Assembly (NCBI GenBank): GCA_965219925.1
Contig: OZ244795.1
Coordinates: 1,736,001 to 1,800,000, forward strand
Source: Bin87 sp965219925
GTDB taxonomy: Bacteria; Chloroflexota; Dehalococcoidia; Lucifugimonadales; UBA3495
DNA length: 64,000 bases
Direction of reading: 5' to 3'
The notes under the pieces are model-generated. The model saw only the letters and a list, made by a program, of their open reading frames with translations. It did not search any database and was not told the DNA's origin. Shown here one piece after another: positions 25,169 to 33,273 of the stretch; positions within the stretch are counted from its first letter, which is position 1, and each line of letters begins with the position of its first letter. The position numbers and the translations under genes were made by a program.

Positions 25169-25252
25169 AGCGGAGGTATTATTGCGGGGTGGGTTGGTTT
25201 ACGTTATGGTGAGCGCTGTCCGACGCAAGATGCGTCCAGGGAGGAATTTCCA

Positions 25253-26428
25253 ATGATCCAGACATTTTCCACACTTTACGCCGGCCATGTGCTGGAAGGC
25301 GATGGCATCGGATTCGACGGTGTTCCGGCCAATGATCGATGGTATGACAACGACCGGTTGGCCACGGCGATGGACATTGCGCGTCAGGCAGCGGTGTTCC
25401 TGGACGATCTGGGTTTTGACATCCTGTGGATGGCGGAGCACCACTTTCAGCGCGAGGGCTACGAGTGCATTCCCAATCTGCTGATAATGAGCCAATACCT
25501 GGCCCAACACACCAAACGCATCAAGTTCGGCTGCGGGTTCAACATCCTGCCCATGTGGCACCCCATCCGGCTGGCCGAAGATTTCGCCATGGTGGATATC
25601 CTCACCGAAGGCCGGGTGGTTTTCGGGATCGGGCGCGGCTACCACACCCGCGAGGTGGAATCCTTCGGCGCTCCGATGATTGACGGCGACGCCAACCGCG
25701 AGCTGTTCGAGGAACAGTTTGAAATCGTGATGAAAGCCTTTAACAGCGAGGCATTTTCGCATCAGGGCAAGCATTACACCATCCCGCCCGAAATTCCCTA
25801 TCGCGGCTATGATCTGAAAGAAGTTACGCTGGTGCCGCGCCCCCGGACTCAACCGGTGGACGTGTGGCAACCTATCGTCAGCGCATCGGACCGGGCGCTG
25901 GACTTCATGGCTAAGTGGGGCATCAAGGGCGTCATTCTGGGCACTGGCCAGGAATACGTGGACGAATGGGTTCATCGTTACCAGGCGGCCAACAAGCGAG
26001 CGGGACGGGATCTGGCGTTGGGCGAGGGTTTGTGCATCGGTCTGTGGGCGATGGTCGACGATTCGGCGGCGGCGGCCAGACGACAGCTGGAGCCGCTGTT
26101 CGAGGAGCACGTGAAGTTTGCCGCGCCGCTGGGGATGCTGCGTTACAGCGACCAGCAGATTGCGGCCACTGGTCCCGGCGGGGTTGCCAGGCACATCGCC
26201 GCCGGCAGCAACTTCCAGGACGTGATCGACAACCGGGCGTGGTTCGCCGGCAGCCCGGAGGACACCGTGGCGTACCTGCAAGAATTGCAGCACAAATATC
26301 CCGGGCTGGAGCAGGTGATGATCGCCTTCCCCATGGGCGCGACCACGATGCAATTTCGGGAGCAGATGGGGCGATTTGCGGCAGAGGTGATACCGCATTT
26401 TAAGAAAGAGACGGCTGCGTCGACATAA
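25253..26428 (+). CDS. LLM class flavin-dependent oxidoreductase
   Basis: A 391-residue luciferase-like monooxygenase. The start ATG 25253 has GGGAGGAA upstream; the in-frame extension to 25154 runs into the repeat and was rejected. It shows MIQTFSTLYAGHVLEGDG, LDDLGFDILWMAEHHFQREG, IKFGCGFNILPMWHPIRLAE, DILTEGRVVFGIGRGYHTRE and WQPIVSASDRALDFMAKW. It carries the typical FMN-dependent GRGYH loop. The substrate is unknown. Confidence 0.9.
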   Translation: MIQTFSTLYAGHVLEGDGIGFDGVPANDRWYDNDRLATAMDIARQAAVFLDDLGFDILWMAEHHFQREGYECIPNLLIMSQYLAQHTKRIKFGCGFNILPMWHPIRLAEDFAMVDILTEGRVVFGIGRGYHTREVESFGAPMIDGDANRELFEEQFEIVMKAFNSEAFSHQGKHYTIPPEIPYRGYDLKEVTLVPRPRTQPVDVWQPIVSASDRALDFMAKWGIKGVILGTGQEYVDEWVHRYQAANKRAGRDLALGEGLCIGLWAMVDDSAAAARRQLEPLFEEHVKFAAPLGMLRYSDQQIAATGPGGVARHIAAGSNFQDVIDNRAWFAGSPEDTVAYLQELQHKYPGLEQVMIAFPMGATTMQFREQMGRFAAEVIPHFKKETAAST

Positions 26429-26456
26429 GGACGATGATTGAGAGAGGATTATCGAG

Positions 26457-27368
26457 ATGGCTGTCCCATCGAAAAAGGACTTGCACCGGCCCATATTGGA
26501 AATCGCCGCTGAAACAGACAGCAGTGTACATCGGCGGAAAATCTTTGACTCGCTAATTGAAAGGCTCGATTTGACCACCGATGACTTGGCAGACAGGTCA
26601 ACATCCGGGTCGCGGCGATTCTACGATCGTGCGTCGTTTGCGATGCACGATTTGCAACTCTCTGGTTTCCTGTTGGCGCCAGAACGGGGCTACCGGCGGA
26701 TTACGGACGAAGGCAGGCAATTTTTGCAAACGCATGAAGGCGTTATATCGGATGGGGCGTTGCGGCAAAGACAAGCGCAGTTGCAGCCGAATCGGGGTAG
26801 CGATGAGTCCAGCGTTATCGCGATTTCTGATGCTGGGGACAGCAATCAGAACGCCTCCCCTTCGGAGCTCATGGATGTGGGATTTTGGCAGATTCAGAGC
26901 AAACTAGTCGACGATATGCTGGAAAGTGTCATGGGAGTCTCGTCGGATCGATTTGAGCGGCTGGTAGTCGATTTGCTGGTCAAAATGGGCTACGGACAGG
27001 GCGAGCAAGTCGGACGCAGTGGGGATGGAGGCATCGACGGGATCATTAATCAAGACCCGTTGGGTTTGGAAAAGGTTTACCTCCAAGCCAAAAGGTGGAC
27101 CAGTTCGGTGGGCGAACCGGAGATACGCAACTTCTCCGGCAGCCTTGACGCGAAAGGCGCTACCAAGGGCGTATTCATTACCACTTCGACATTCAGCGGC
27201 ACCGCCCGACAGACGGCGCAAAATATTTCCGCCGGCAATAAGTTCATCCGGCTGGTTGATGGTGACGAATTGGCGCGGTTGATGATCAGGCATGATGTCG
27301 GTGTGGTGACCGAGTACTCTTACGAAGTTAAAAAGCTGGACGAAAACTATTTTGCCGAGGATGTTTAG
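26457..27368 (+). CDS. mrr: Mrr-type restriction endonuclease
   Basis: A 303-residue protein with an N-terminal winged-helix Mrr_N domain (SSVHRRKIFDSLIERLDL, then a helix-turn-helix ending YRRITDEGRQFLQ) and a C-terminal Mrr_cat PD-(D/E)XK domain. Active-site elements are GRSGDGGIDGII (Asp near residue 190) and VYLQAKRW (QxK). Mrr cleaves modified DNA and is a known phage-restriction enzyme. No modification enzyme is adjacent, consistent with a type IV-like role. It is followed by a small gene and a broken DUF2442 gene, making a small accessory block. Confidence 0.88.
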   Translation: MAVPSKKDLHRPILEIAAETDSSVHRRKIFDSLIERLDLTTDDLADRSTSGSRRFYDRASFAMHDLQLSGFLLAPERGYRRITDEGRQFLQTHEGVISDGALRQRQAQLQPNRGSDESSVIAISDAGDSNQNASPSELMDVGFWQIQSKLVDDMLESVMGVSSDRFERLVVDLLVKMGYGQGEQVGRSGDGGIDGIINQDPLGLEKVYLQAKRWTSSVGEPEIRNFSGSLDAKGATKGVFITTSTFSGTARQTAQNISAGNKFIRLVDGDELARLMIRHDVGVVTEYSYEVKKLDENYFAEDV

Positions 27369-27415
27369 GCAATGCTGGGTAGGTATTGCCGATCCAATTT
27401 CGAGGGACGGTTTGT

Positions 27416-27625
27416 ATGGCAACGCACAGCTGGAATAATTTCATTCCGCCTGAATCACAGATGCTCAACGGCGTATGGTTCCCCGGGGATGAAATAGGTC
27501 ATAACTGGATACTGGTGCAAGACATCCGCGCTCTGGTGCGCCGGATGGTGGAACCGGAACTGGCCGAGCAGTTGATTGTGGAGTTGGATTTGCTCTACGA
27601 GCGTAATCGATTTCCGTTGCCTTAG
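27416..27625 (+). CDS. hypothetical small protein downstream of mrr
   Basis: A 69-residue protein of unknown function starting MATHSWNNFIPPESQ. It has a central hydrophobic/Trp region VWFPGDEIGHNWILVQDI and a C-terminal helix VRRMVEPELAEQLIVELDLL. A weak GAGGGA precedes the ATG by about nine bases. It lies 47 bases after mrr and could be an accessory or antitoxin-like partner, but no family was recognised. Confidence 0.45.
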   Translation: MATHSWNNFIPPESQMLNGVWFPGDEIGHNWILVQDIRALVRRMVEPELAEQLIVELDLLYERNRFPLP

Positions 27626-27701
27626 CATAGATGGTTTTAGCGACGAGATTGCCACGCTGTCCTCGCAATGACGGGGCAGTTATTGGCCTGTTACGATAGG
27701 A

Positions 27702-28017
27702 GTGTCAACGGCAAGTGGGAGCGATATAGCAGGTGACGAGTTAGTTCAGCCGATAGCAGTGGAGCCACGCGACGGATTCCGCATCTGGATCCGGTACGCT
27801 GATGGTTCAGAGGGTGAGATTGACCTGTCAGATCTGGCCGGCCACGGAGTATTCGCCGCCTGGAACAATCGGGCCTACTTTCGAAAAAGTCCACGTCACC
27901 GAGCATCGCTCCATCGCCTGGGACGACCAGATTGAGTTGTGCCCGGACGCCCTCTATTTGCAACTCACTGGCATGACCGTCGAGGAACTCATGCCGGGGC
28001 GCTCGGCCGCGTCCTAA
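27702..28017 (+). pseudogene. DUF2442-type gene with a one-base frameshift
   Basis: From GTG 27702, the frame reads PRDGFRIWIRYADGSEGEID, then LSDLAGHGVFAAWNNRAYF. It must skip one base near 27880-27883 to continue EKVHVTEHRSIAWDDQIELC, PDALYLQLTGMTVEEL. The combined pattern, an LxVRFxDGxxGxVDL start with an aWxxxxDLcPDxLY end, is the DUF2442 signature. The length of 316 bases is one more than a multiple of three. DUF2442 usually pairs with DUF4160 as a putative toxin-antitoxin unit; no DUF4160 gene was found here. The shift may be a mutation or a base error. Confidence 0.6.
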
Positions 28018-28217
28018 TCCTGTCTATCCTGTACATCCATGTTAGTTAGCGGACTCTGGATTCCGGCTCAAGGCCGGAATGACGGGACGATCGGAAGGCA
28101 CTGACCGGGCACCCCACACCTATTGCCCTTTCGGTGTATTATGTGGCGAAGCGACGGCTTTGCCACTTTTTCCAGTTGACGCCCCCATCGCCACCCAATG
28201 CCTGAAGGAGGTCAGAT
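28018..28217. repeat. short repeats upstream of LLM gene
   Basis: The 200-base gap holds CTGTCTATCCTGTACATCC, the reverse complement of the ACAGGATAGACAGG repeat seen at 29500 and 53190, and a TGGATTCCGGC...GCCGGAATGACGGG hairpin of the family B type. A ribosome site GAAGGAGG stands before the ATG at 28218. No promoter was clearly identifiable. Confidence 0.55.
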
Positions 28218-29447
28218 ATGTTTTTGATGCGGTTTACTGAACGGGCTTACGTGAATTACACGGAGGAGGATGTGCGTAATTCGCCCAATGAGGCGGTTCG
28301 GCTCACTTTCTCCAATTCCAACTTTGACCCGCAGGAAGGGCACTACCTTTATAACATGTACCTGGACGAGTACCAGTACTCGGAAGAGGTTGGTTTTGAT
28401 GGGCTGATGCTGAATGAGCACCACAATACGCCGACCTGCCTGGGCGCGACGATGAACCTGGAGGCGGCGATTCTGGCCCGCACCACCACCAAGCCCAAGA
28501 TCGTGCTGCTGGGCAATCCGCTGCCCATTTTTGACAACCCCCTGCGACTGGCCGAAGAGCTGGCGGAGATCGACATGATTTCCGGTGGTCGGCTGGTATC
28601 CGGATTCGTGCGCGGCACCGGTGTGGAAAGCCTGGCCACCAATACCAACCCGCTGTACAACCGGGAACGATTCGAAGAAGCCCACGACCTGGTTTTGAAG
28701 ACCTGGACGACTCCGGGGCCCTTCCGCTGGGAGGGCAAGCACTACCAGTTCCGCGTGGTCAATCCGTTCCAGGTGCCGTTGCAGAAGCCGCACCCGCCCA
28801 TCTGGATCCCGGGCACGGGCAGTCCCGAAACACTGGTGTGGTGCGCCGAACGCAACTACCCGTATATCTTCCTGGAAACCGATCCCCAGGGAACCGAGGA
28901 CATGAAGTCCATCTACGCCGAGACCGCCCGTGAACACGGCTACGAACCGGGTCCGGAGAACTTCGGCTATCTGGTCCGCATCCATGTGCAGGACACCGAC
29001 GAGAAGGCTTACGACGTGGGCAAGGGCTACATGGTCGGAAACATTGGTGTGGGCCGCATCCCGCTGCCCCGCGATTACGCATCGCCGGTGGGCTACGGCA
29101 GCCGCAGCGACGACCCGCGTTTCCTGCGTTTGCGCGAGCAGATTCGCAGCGACCCGTTCCGTGTGGGTGGCCTCGATTCGGCCCACTACGACGAGATTCT
29201 GGATTCCAGGCGCTGGATTATCGGCAGTCCCGACACTGTGGTTTCGCAGTTGCGCGAAGTTTTGAGCTACATGCGTCCCGGCATCCTGGCAGTGTGGACC
29301 AACGACGGTTCGATCAGCCATGAGGACACGATGCGCTGCCTGGAACTGATGGGCCAGGAAGTGCTGCCGGCGCTGCGCGAGATCGGCGAAGAGCTGGAGC
29401 TGACCGATCCCTTCCAGAAGATGGCACAGCAGCAATCGGGCAGCTAA
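28218..29447 (+). CDS. LLM class flavin-dependent oxidoreductase
   Basis: A 409-residue luciferase-like monooxygenase. It shows YSEEVGFDGLMLNEHHNTPT, LLGNPLPIFDNPLRLAEELA, IDMISGGRLVSGFVRGTGVE, TWTTPGPFRWEGKHYQFR and PIWIPGTGSPETL. It is closely related to the protein at 31222-32349, and the blocks align over their length with high identity. A strong GAAGGAGG site precedes the ATG. An FMN-dependent oxygenase on an unknown organic substrate is inferred. The two related genes flank an alpha/beta hydrolase and a Uma2 gene. Confidence 0.9.
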   Translation: MFLMRFTERAYVNYTEEDVRNSPNEAVRLTFSNSNFDPQEGHYLYNMYLDEYQYSEEVGFDGLMLNEHHNTPTCLGATMNLEAAILARTTTKPKIVLLGNPLPIFDNPLRLAEELAEIDMISGGRLVSGFVRGTGVESLATNTNPLYNRERFEEAHDLVLKTWTTPGPFRWEGKHYQFRVVNPFQVPLQKPHPPIWIPGTGSPETLVWCAERNYPYIFLETDPQGTEDMKSIYAETAREHGYEPGPENFGYLVRIHVQDTDEKAYDVGKGYMVGNIGVGRIPLPRDYASPVGYGSRSDDPRFLRLREQIRSDPFRVGGLDSAHYDEILDSRRWIIGSPDTVVSQLREVLSYMRPGILAVWTNDGSISHEDTMRCLELMGQEVLPALREIGEELELTDPFQKMAQQQSGS

Positions 29448-29510
29448 CCCGACCGACATTTCGGTTATTTGACCAGGTTTTAAGAAATTAAAATTGATGG
29501 ACAGGATAGA

Positions 29511-29667
29511 CGAGAAATTTGCGGAACTACAGTCCTTGCCTTCTGTCATTGCGAGGAGCGTAGCGACGTGGCAATCCCGTTGAAGCAACGGCGACGGTTT
29601 CAGCGACGAGATTGCCAACCCCCGCATCGAGTACGGGGTCGAAATGACAAGTTTCGCAATTTTCTCG
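29511..29667. mobile_element. MITE-like element, inserted with GATAGA duplication
   Basis: A 157-bp non-coding element with ends CGAGAAATTTGCGGAACT (29511-29528) and AGTTTCGCAATTTTCTCG (29650-29667), complementary at 16 of 18 positions. It is flanked by GATAGA at 29505-29510 and 29668-29673. The flanks joined without the element give GGACAGGATAGACAGGAT, which is present uninterrupted at 53191-53208. The interior has GTCATTGCGAGGAGCGTAGC and CGAGATTGCC. Confidence 0.8.
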
Positions 29668-29761
29668 GATAGACAGGATTGCGCAATGCGTATCCTGAAA
29701 ATCCTGCTCATCGATGATTGATTCCAGACGCCAGATTTGAGATTCAAGGAGCAATACAAGA

Positions 29762-30541
29762 ATGGCAAATTTTACTGAAGAAACGGTTTCGGTGGCCGGC
29801 GGCAATCTGCAGGTTTATAAAGGGGGAACCGGCGATCCGTTGCTGGTGCTGCATGGAGCCGGCGGGAACGCGGGACCGCGCCGGTATGCCCAGGCGTTGG
29901 CCGAAAAGTTTACTGTGTACCTGCCCTCCCACCCCGGGTACGGGCTCAGCGACCGTCCCAGCTGGGTTGAGTCGATGCAGGACCTGGCCTGTTTTTATAC
30001 GTGGTTCCAGGAGCAGGAAGGCCTTGAAAACATACGCGCCATCGGTTTCTCGATGGGTGGCTGGCTGGCTGCCGAGATGCTGTCGATGACGCGTCACGCT
30101 TTCAGCAAGGTGATGCTGGTGGGAGCTGCTGGCATCAAGCCCGAGGAAGGGGAGATTACGGACATATTCATCATCAGTCCGGCCCAGGTGCGCGAGCTGG
30201 TGTACCACGACCCCTCGCAGGTGCCGGAATGGGACGAAATGTATGGCACGCCTCCGACGCCGGAGCAGGCCAATCAGGCGGAGGGGGACCGGGAGATGGC
30301 CATCCGGCTTACCTGGCGTCCCTACATGTACAATCCGCGGCTGCCGGCGAAGCTGAGCCGGGTGAGCATCCCAACGCACATCGTGTGGGGTGAGCAGGAT
30401 GCGCTGGTTCCGGTGGAGTGCGCCGGTCTGTACCAGCAGGCCCTGGCCGGCTCTGAGGTTACGATAATTCCCAACTGCGGGCACTCTCCGCAGATTGAGA
30501 AACCCGACGAATTCGTGCAAACCGCGCTGGCCTTTTTGTAG
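29762..30541 (+). CDS. alpha/beta hydrolase
   Basis: A 259-residue alpha/beta-hydrolase-fold protein: VLHGAGGNAGPRRYAQALAE, LPSHPGYGLSDRP, nucleophile elbow IGFSMGGWLAAEM (Ser near residue 98), HIVWGEQDALVPVECA (acid region) and IPNCGHSPQIEKPDEF (His near residue 242). The residue order suits C-C bond hydrolases or esterases, but the substrate is unknown. An AAGGAGCAAT site precedes the ATG. It differs clearly in sequence from the gene at 14720, yet stands in the same order with Uma2 and LLM downstream. Confidence 0.88.
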   Translation: MANFTEETVSVAGGNLQVYKGGTGDPLLVLHGAGGNAGPRRYAQALAEKFTVYLPSHPGYGLSDRPSWVESMQDLACFYTWFQEQEGLENIRAIGFSMGGWLAAEMLSMTRHAFSKVMLVGAAGIKPEEGEITDIFIISPAQVRELVYHDPSQVPEWDEMYGTPPTPEQANQAEGDREMAIRLTWRPYMYNPRLPAKLSRVSIPTHIVWGEQDALVPVECAGLYQQALAGSEVTIIPNCGHSPQIEKPDEFVQTALAFL

Positions 30542-30612
30542 AAAGACAGCCCTCACGCCAACCTCTCTCACCGGCGCCGGGCGGCTACCAAACCCGAATC
30601 GCAGGGGCAACT

Positions 30613-31176
30613 ATGACAACGGCAAGAACCAATCAACAGCTGTTAACCGCCGCCGATTTGCTCCGCCTCGATAGCCAGGGCGTCAAGGGCGAATTGGTAC
30701 GGGGAGTGTTGTGCGAAACCATGTCAGCAGGTGGGGAACACAGCGAAATTGCAGCGGCCTTGTCAATGGCGTTGGGGAACTATGTCCGCCCCCTCCGTCT
30801 GGGCCGGGTATCCACCTCCGATGCTGGCGTCCGGCTGGAGCGGGACCCGGATACAGTTCGAGAGCCGGACGTTGCTTACTTTTCCGTCGAGACCTTGCCG
30901 CTGGATGTGAAGGTTAGAGGATACTACGAGGTCGTCCCTGACTTGGTGGTTGAGATAGTTTCGCCCAACGACCAGCCAGTGGCAGTCGCCGAGCGGGTGG
31001 CGATGTGGCAAGGCTATGGAGCGCCGCTGGTTTGGGCGGTTTATCCGGTAGCCCGCATGGTGGCGGCGCACCCGTTGGACGGGCCGGCCATCATCTTCAC
31101 CGAGGACGACACGCTGGACGGCGGAACCGTGCTGCCGGAGTTTCGTTGCACGGTGAGCGACATACTGGATTGGTAA
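30613..31176 (+). CDS. Uma2 family (DUF820) nuclease-like protein
   Basis: A 187-residue Uma2 protein with the N-terminal SQGVKGELVRGVLCE, REPDVAYFS (metal-site Asp), PDLVVEIVSPNDQ and LVWAVYPVARMVAAHP. The E-I-V-S-P motif and downstream Trp-containing strand are typical. The fold is PD-(D/E)XK-like, with unknown biological role. It begins 71 bases after the alpha/beta hydrolase stop and ends 45 bases before the LLM start. Confidence 0.87.
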   Translation: MTTARTNQQLLTAADLLRLDSQGVKGELVRGVLCETMSAGGEHSEIAAALSMALGNYVRPLRLGRVSTSDAGVRLERDPDTVREPDVAYFSVETLPLDVKVRGYYEVVPDLVVEIVSPNDQPVAVAERVAMWQGYGAPLVWAVYPVARMVAAHPLDGPAIIFTEDDTLDGGTVLPEFRCTVSDILDW

Positions 31177-31221
31177 CCCCGGAACGCGAGGGGAATGCCT
31201 GATGGTACCGGAGGAAAAATA

Positions 31222-32349
31222 ATGGACGTTTTCTACTTCACCGAGTTTCCGTACGCGGAGTTTCCAGAGTCGGAAGCGGAGAAATTTCCGTCGATGCGGC
31301 TGACTTTCCCCAACACTTACTTCGACCCCCAAACGGCCAGCGGGTTGATGAACCGGTATCTGGACGAATACCAGTACGCCGAGGAAGTGGGATTCGACGG
31401 CCTGATGATTAACGAACACCACAACACGCCGTCGTGCATGGACGTTGAAGTTAACATCACGGGCGGTATTCTGGCGCGGATTACCAATCGGGCCAAAATC
31501 CTGATGCTGGGCAACATGCTGCCCACGTCGGACAATCCGGTGCGGCTGGCCGAGGAAATCGCCATGCTGGACGTTATCTCCGGCGGGCGCATTATCTCCG
31601 GTTTCGTGCGGGGTATTGGCATCGAATCGTGGGCGAACAATACTAACCCGTTGCACAACCGAGAGCGGTTTGAGGAATGCCATGACCTGGTGCTCAAGAC
31701 GTGGACTACGCCCGGGCCGTTCCGGTGGGAGGGGACTCACTACCACTACCGGGCGGTGAATCCGTGGATGCTGCCCATCCAGAAGCCGCACCCACCGGTG
31801 TGGGTTCCCGGTACGGGCAGTCCGGAGACGGTGGAATGGACGGCGCGGCACCGCTATACCTACGCCGCCTTCCTGACCCCGCTGGAAGTGGCCAAGAACC
31901 TGTTCGCACGCTACCGGGAATATGCCGCCGACGACGGTTGGGAACCGGGGCCGGAAAAGTTTGCGTTCATGATCTGCTGTCACGTGAACGACACCGACGA
32001 AAAGGCGCAGGAGTCGGGCAAGGCGTTCCTGTGGCGGATGAACTATCCGTTGCGCGGGCCACGGGAATACTGGTCGCCGCCGGGGTACACGTCGCGGGCG
32101 GGGGCAGCGGCAGTGGCGGCGCGGCGTCCGACGCCGTTGCATGAACTGTCGTACCAGGAGTTGCAGGACCGGTATCACCTGGTGGTGGGGAGTCCCGAAA
32201 CGGTTATAGAGAAGTTGAAGCACATACGGGATGAGCTGGGCGTAGGTTCGCTGTTGCTGGAAGCCCAGGGCGGACGGTTGTCCCACGAGGACACCATGCG
32301 CTCCATCGAACTGTTCGGCAAAGAGGTTATTCCGGCGCTTAAGGAATGA
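31222..32349 (+). CDS. LLM class flavin-dependent oxidoreductase
   Basis: A 375-residue luciferase-like monooxygenase. The start ATG 31222 has CCGGAGGAA before it. It shows YAEEVGFDGLMINEHHNTPS, MLGNMLPTSDNPVRLAEEIA, MLDVISGGRIISGFVRGIG, TWTTPGPFRWEGTHYHYR and PVWVPGTGSPETV, nearly parallel to the protein at 28218. The C-terminal part differs (GYTSRAGAAAVAARRPTPLH), so substrate specificity may differ. It is part of the alpha/beta hydrolase - Uma2 - LLM set at 29762-32349. Confidence 0.9.
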   Translation: MDVFYFTEFPYAEFPESEAEKFPSMRLTFPNTYFDPQTASGLMNRYLDEYQYAEEVGFDGLMINEHHNTPSCMDVEVNITGGILARITNRAKILMLGNMLPTSDNPVRLAEEIAMLDVISGGRIISGFVRGIGIESWANNTNPLHNRERFEECHDLVLKTWTTPGPFRWEGTHYHYRAVNPWMLPIQKPHPPVWVPGTGSPETVEWTARHRYTYAAFLTPLEVAKNLFARYREYAADDGWEPGPEKFAFMICCHVNDTDEKAQESGKAFLWRMNYPLRGPREYWSPPGYTSRAGAAAVAARRPTPLHELSYQELQDRYHLVVGSPETVIEKLKHIRDELGVGSLLLEAQGGRLSHEDTMRSIELFGKEVIPALKE

Positions 32350-32404
32350 AGGGAACCCATAGCGATGTGACAGACGAAGCCGCGAATATATTGGAGGCGC
32401 CGAA

Positions 32405-32632
32405 ATGGCATCTAATGCGTACATCCTGATCAACGTGGAACCCACCAGAACCGGAGAAGTGCTGGAGCGGCTGAATGCTCTGAGCGGAGCGCACGTCCGG
32501 GAAGTCCTTGGCCCTTACGACATCGTGGTTGAACTGGAAGCCGGCACCCCGGAGGACATCACCGAAATCCTGCGCCACCGCATTCGGCCCATCAACGGCG
32601 TAAGCAACACGGTTACCTGTTTGTGGTTCTGA
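32405..32632 (+). CDS. stand-alone Lrp/AsnC ligand-binding (RAM) domain protein
   Basis: A 75-residue protein beginning MASNAYILINVEPTRTGEVL, with HVREVLGPYDIVVELEAG and a C-terminal INGVSNTVTCLWF. This is the RAM effector domain of Lrp/AsnC regulators, with the G-x-Y/F-D-x-x-V core, but without any DNA-binding domain. Stand-alone RAM proteins bind amino acids or modulate Lrp regulators. A GGAGG site precedes the ATG. It follows the LLM gene by 55 bases. Confidence 0.8.
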   Translation: MASNAYILINVEPTRTGEVLERLNALSGAHVREVLGPYDIVVELEAGTPEDITEILRHRIRPINGVSNTVTCLWF

Positions 32633-32697
32633 TAGGCCCTAGAAGGGGAACTGTTGGGCAAAATGCGGCGAAGAGCTAATTGGCTTCAGAGCCAATA

Positions 32698-33273
32698 TCA
32701 TGCGCAACCAGAGCCAACGTCAGTATGTGGGCACAAACTAGCTACGCCATCAAGAAAAACGGTAAAGCTATGTGACCGATTGCCTTTGCGAGTCATATGC
32801 TCCGCCATTCGGCGAGCGCCGGCGATTTTTTGGTATTCAGGCACGAGCTTCTCAATATTTTGGGAAGGTTTGGGCCGTGTGTCGGGATTGCGATAGAGCA
32901 CCCGGTTTTTGATGCGGCGCAATCGGTCATCTCTAAACGCTTCGGCCAAGGCTTCCGGATCGCCCAAATACCATGCTTCCAGCTCTTGGCAAACAATGCG
33001 AATCACAACGTCGTCGCGTCTTCCTTCTCGGCAAGCCTGACGCAGTCGTCCTTTGAGGGCATAACAGTCGGCGTTGTCGTTGTCTCGAACAATGACGAAT
33101 CGGTCTCCCGGTACTCGCCAGTTTCGTAGTATTTCGCGGATATTGCTATCAAGGTCATCTTTACCTTCATGTGGGATGCACAGGAAACTCAGGTCCGGGA
33201 AAAAGCGTGGCAAGAGACCTTCCAACAGTGCCTGTATTGAACGTTCTTCAGTAAGGAATATTACTCGGCCCAC
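32698..33273 (-). CDS. DUF4276 (TOPRIM-like) protein, partner of ATPase
   Basis: A 191-residue protein starting at GTG 33273. It shows FLTEERSIQALLEGLLPRFF (TOPRIM Glu), FVIVRDNDNADCYALKGRLR (the acidic DxD-like motif) and ELEAWYLGDPEALAEAFRDD, the DUF4276 hallmark. Known DUF4276 proteins pair with AAA ATPases of the OLD/AbiL kind. The start overlaps the stop of the upstream ATPase by 13 bases. The expected role is a nuclease effector, which is an inference from the TOPRIM motif and gene order. Confidence 0.8.
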   Translation of the reverse strand: MGRVIFLTEERSIQALLEGLLPRFFPDLSFLCIPHEGKDDLDSNIREILRNWRVPGDRFVIVRDNDNADCYALKGRLRQACREGRRDDVVIRIVCQELEAWYLGDPEALAEAFRDDRLRRIKNRVLYRNPDTRPKPSQNIEKLVPEYQKIAGARRMAEHMTRKGNRSHSFTVFLDGVASLCPHTDVGSGCA

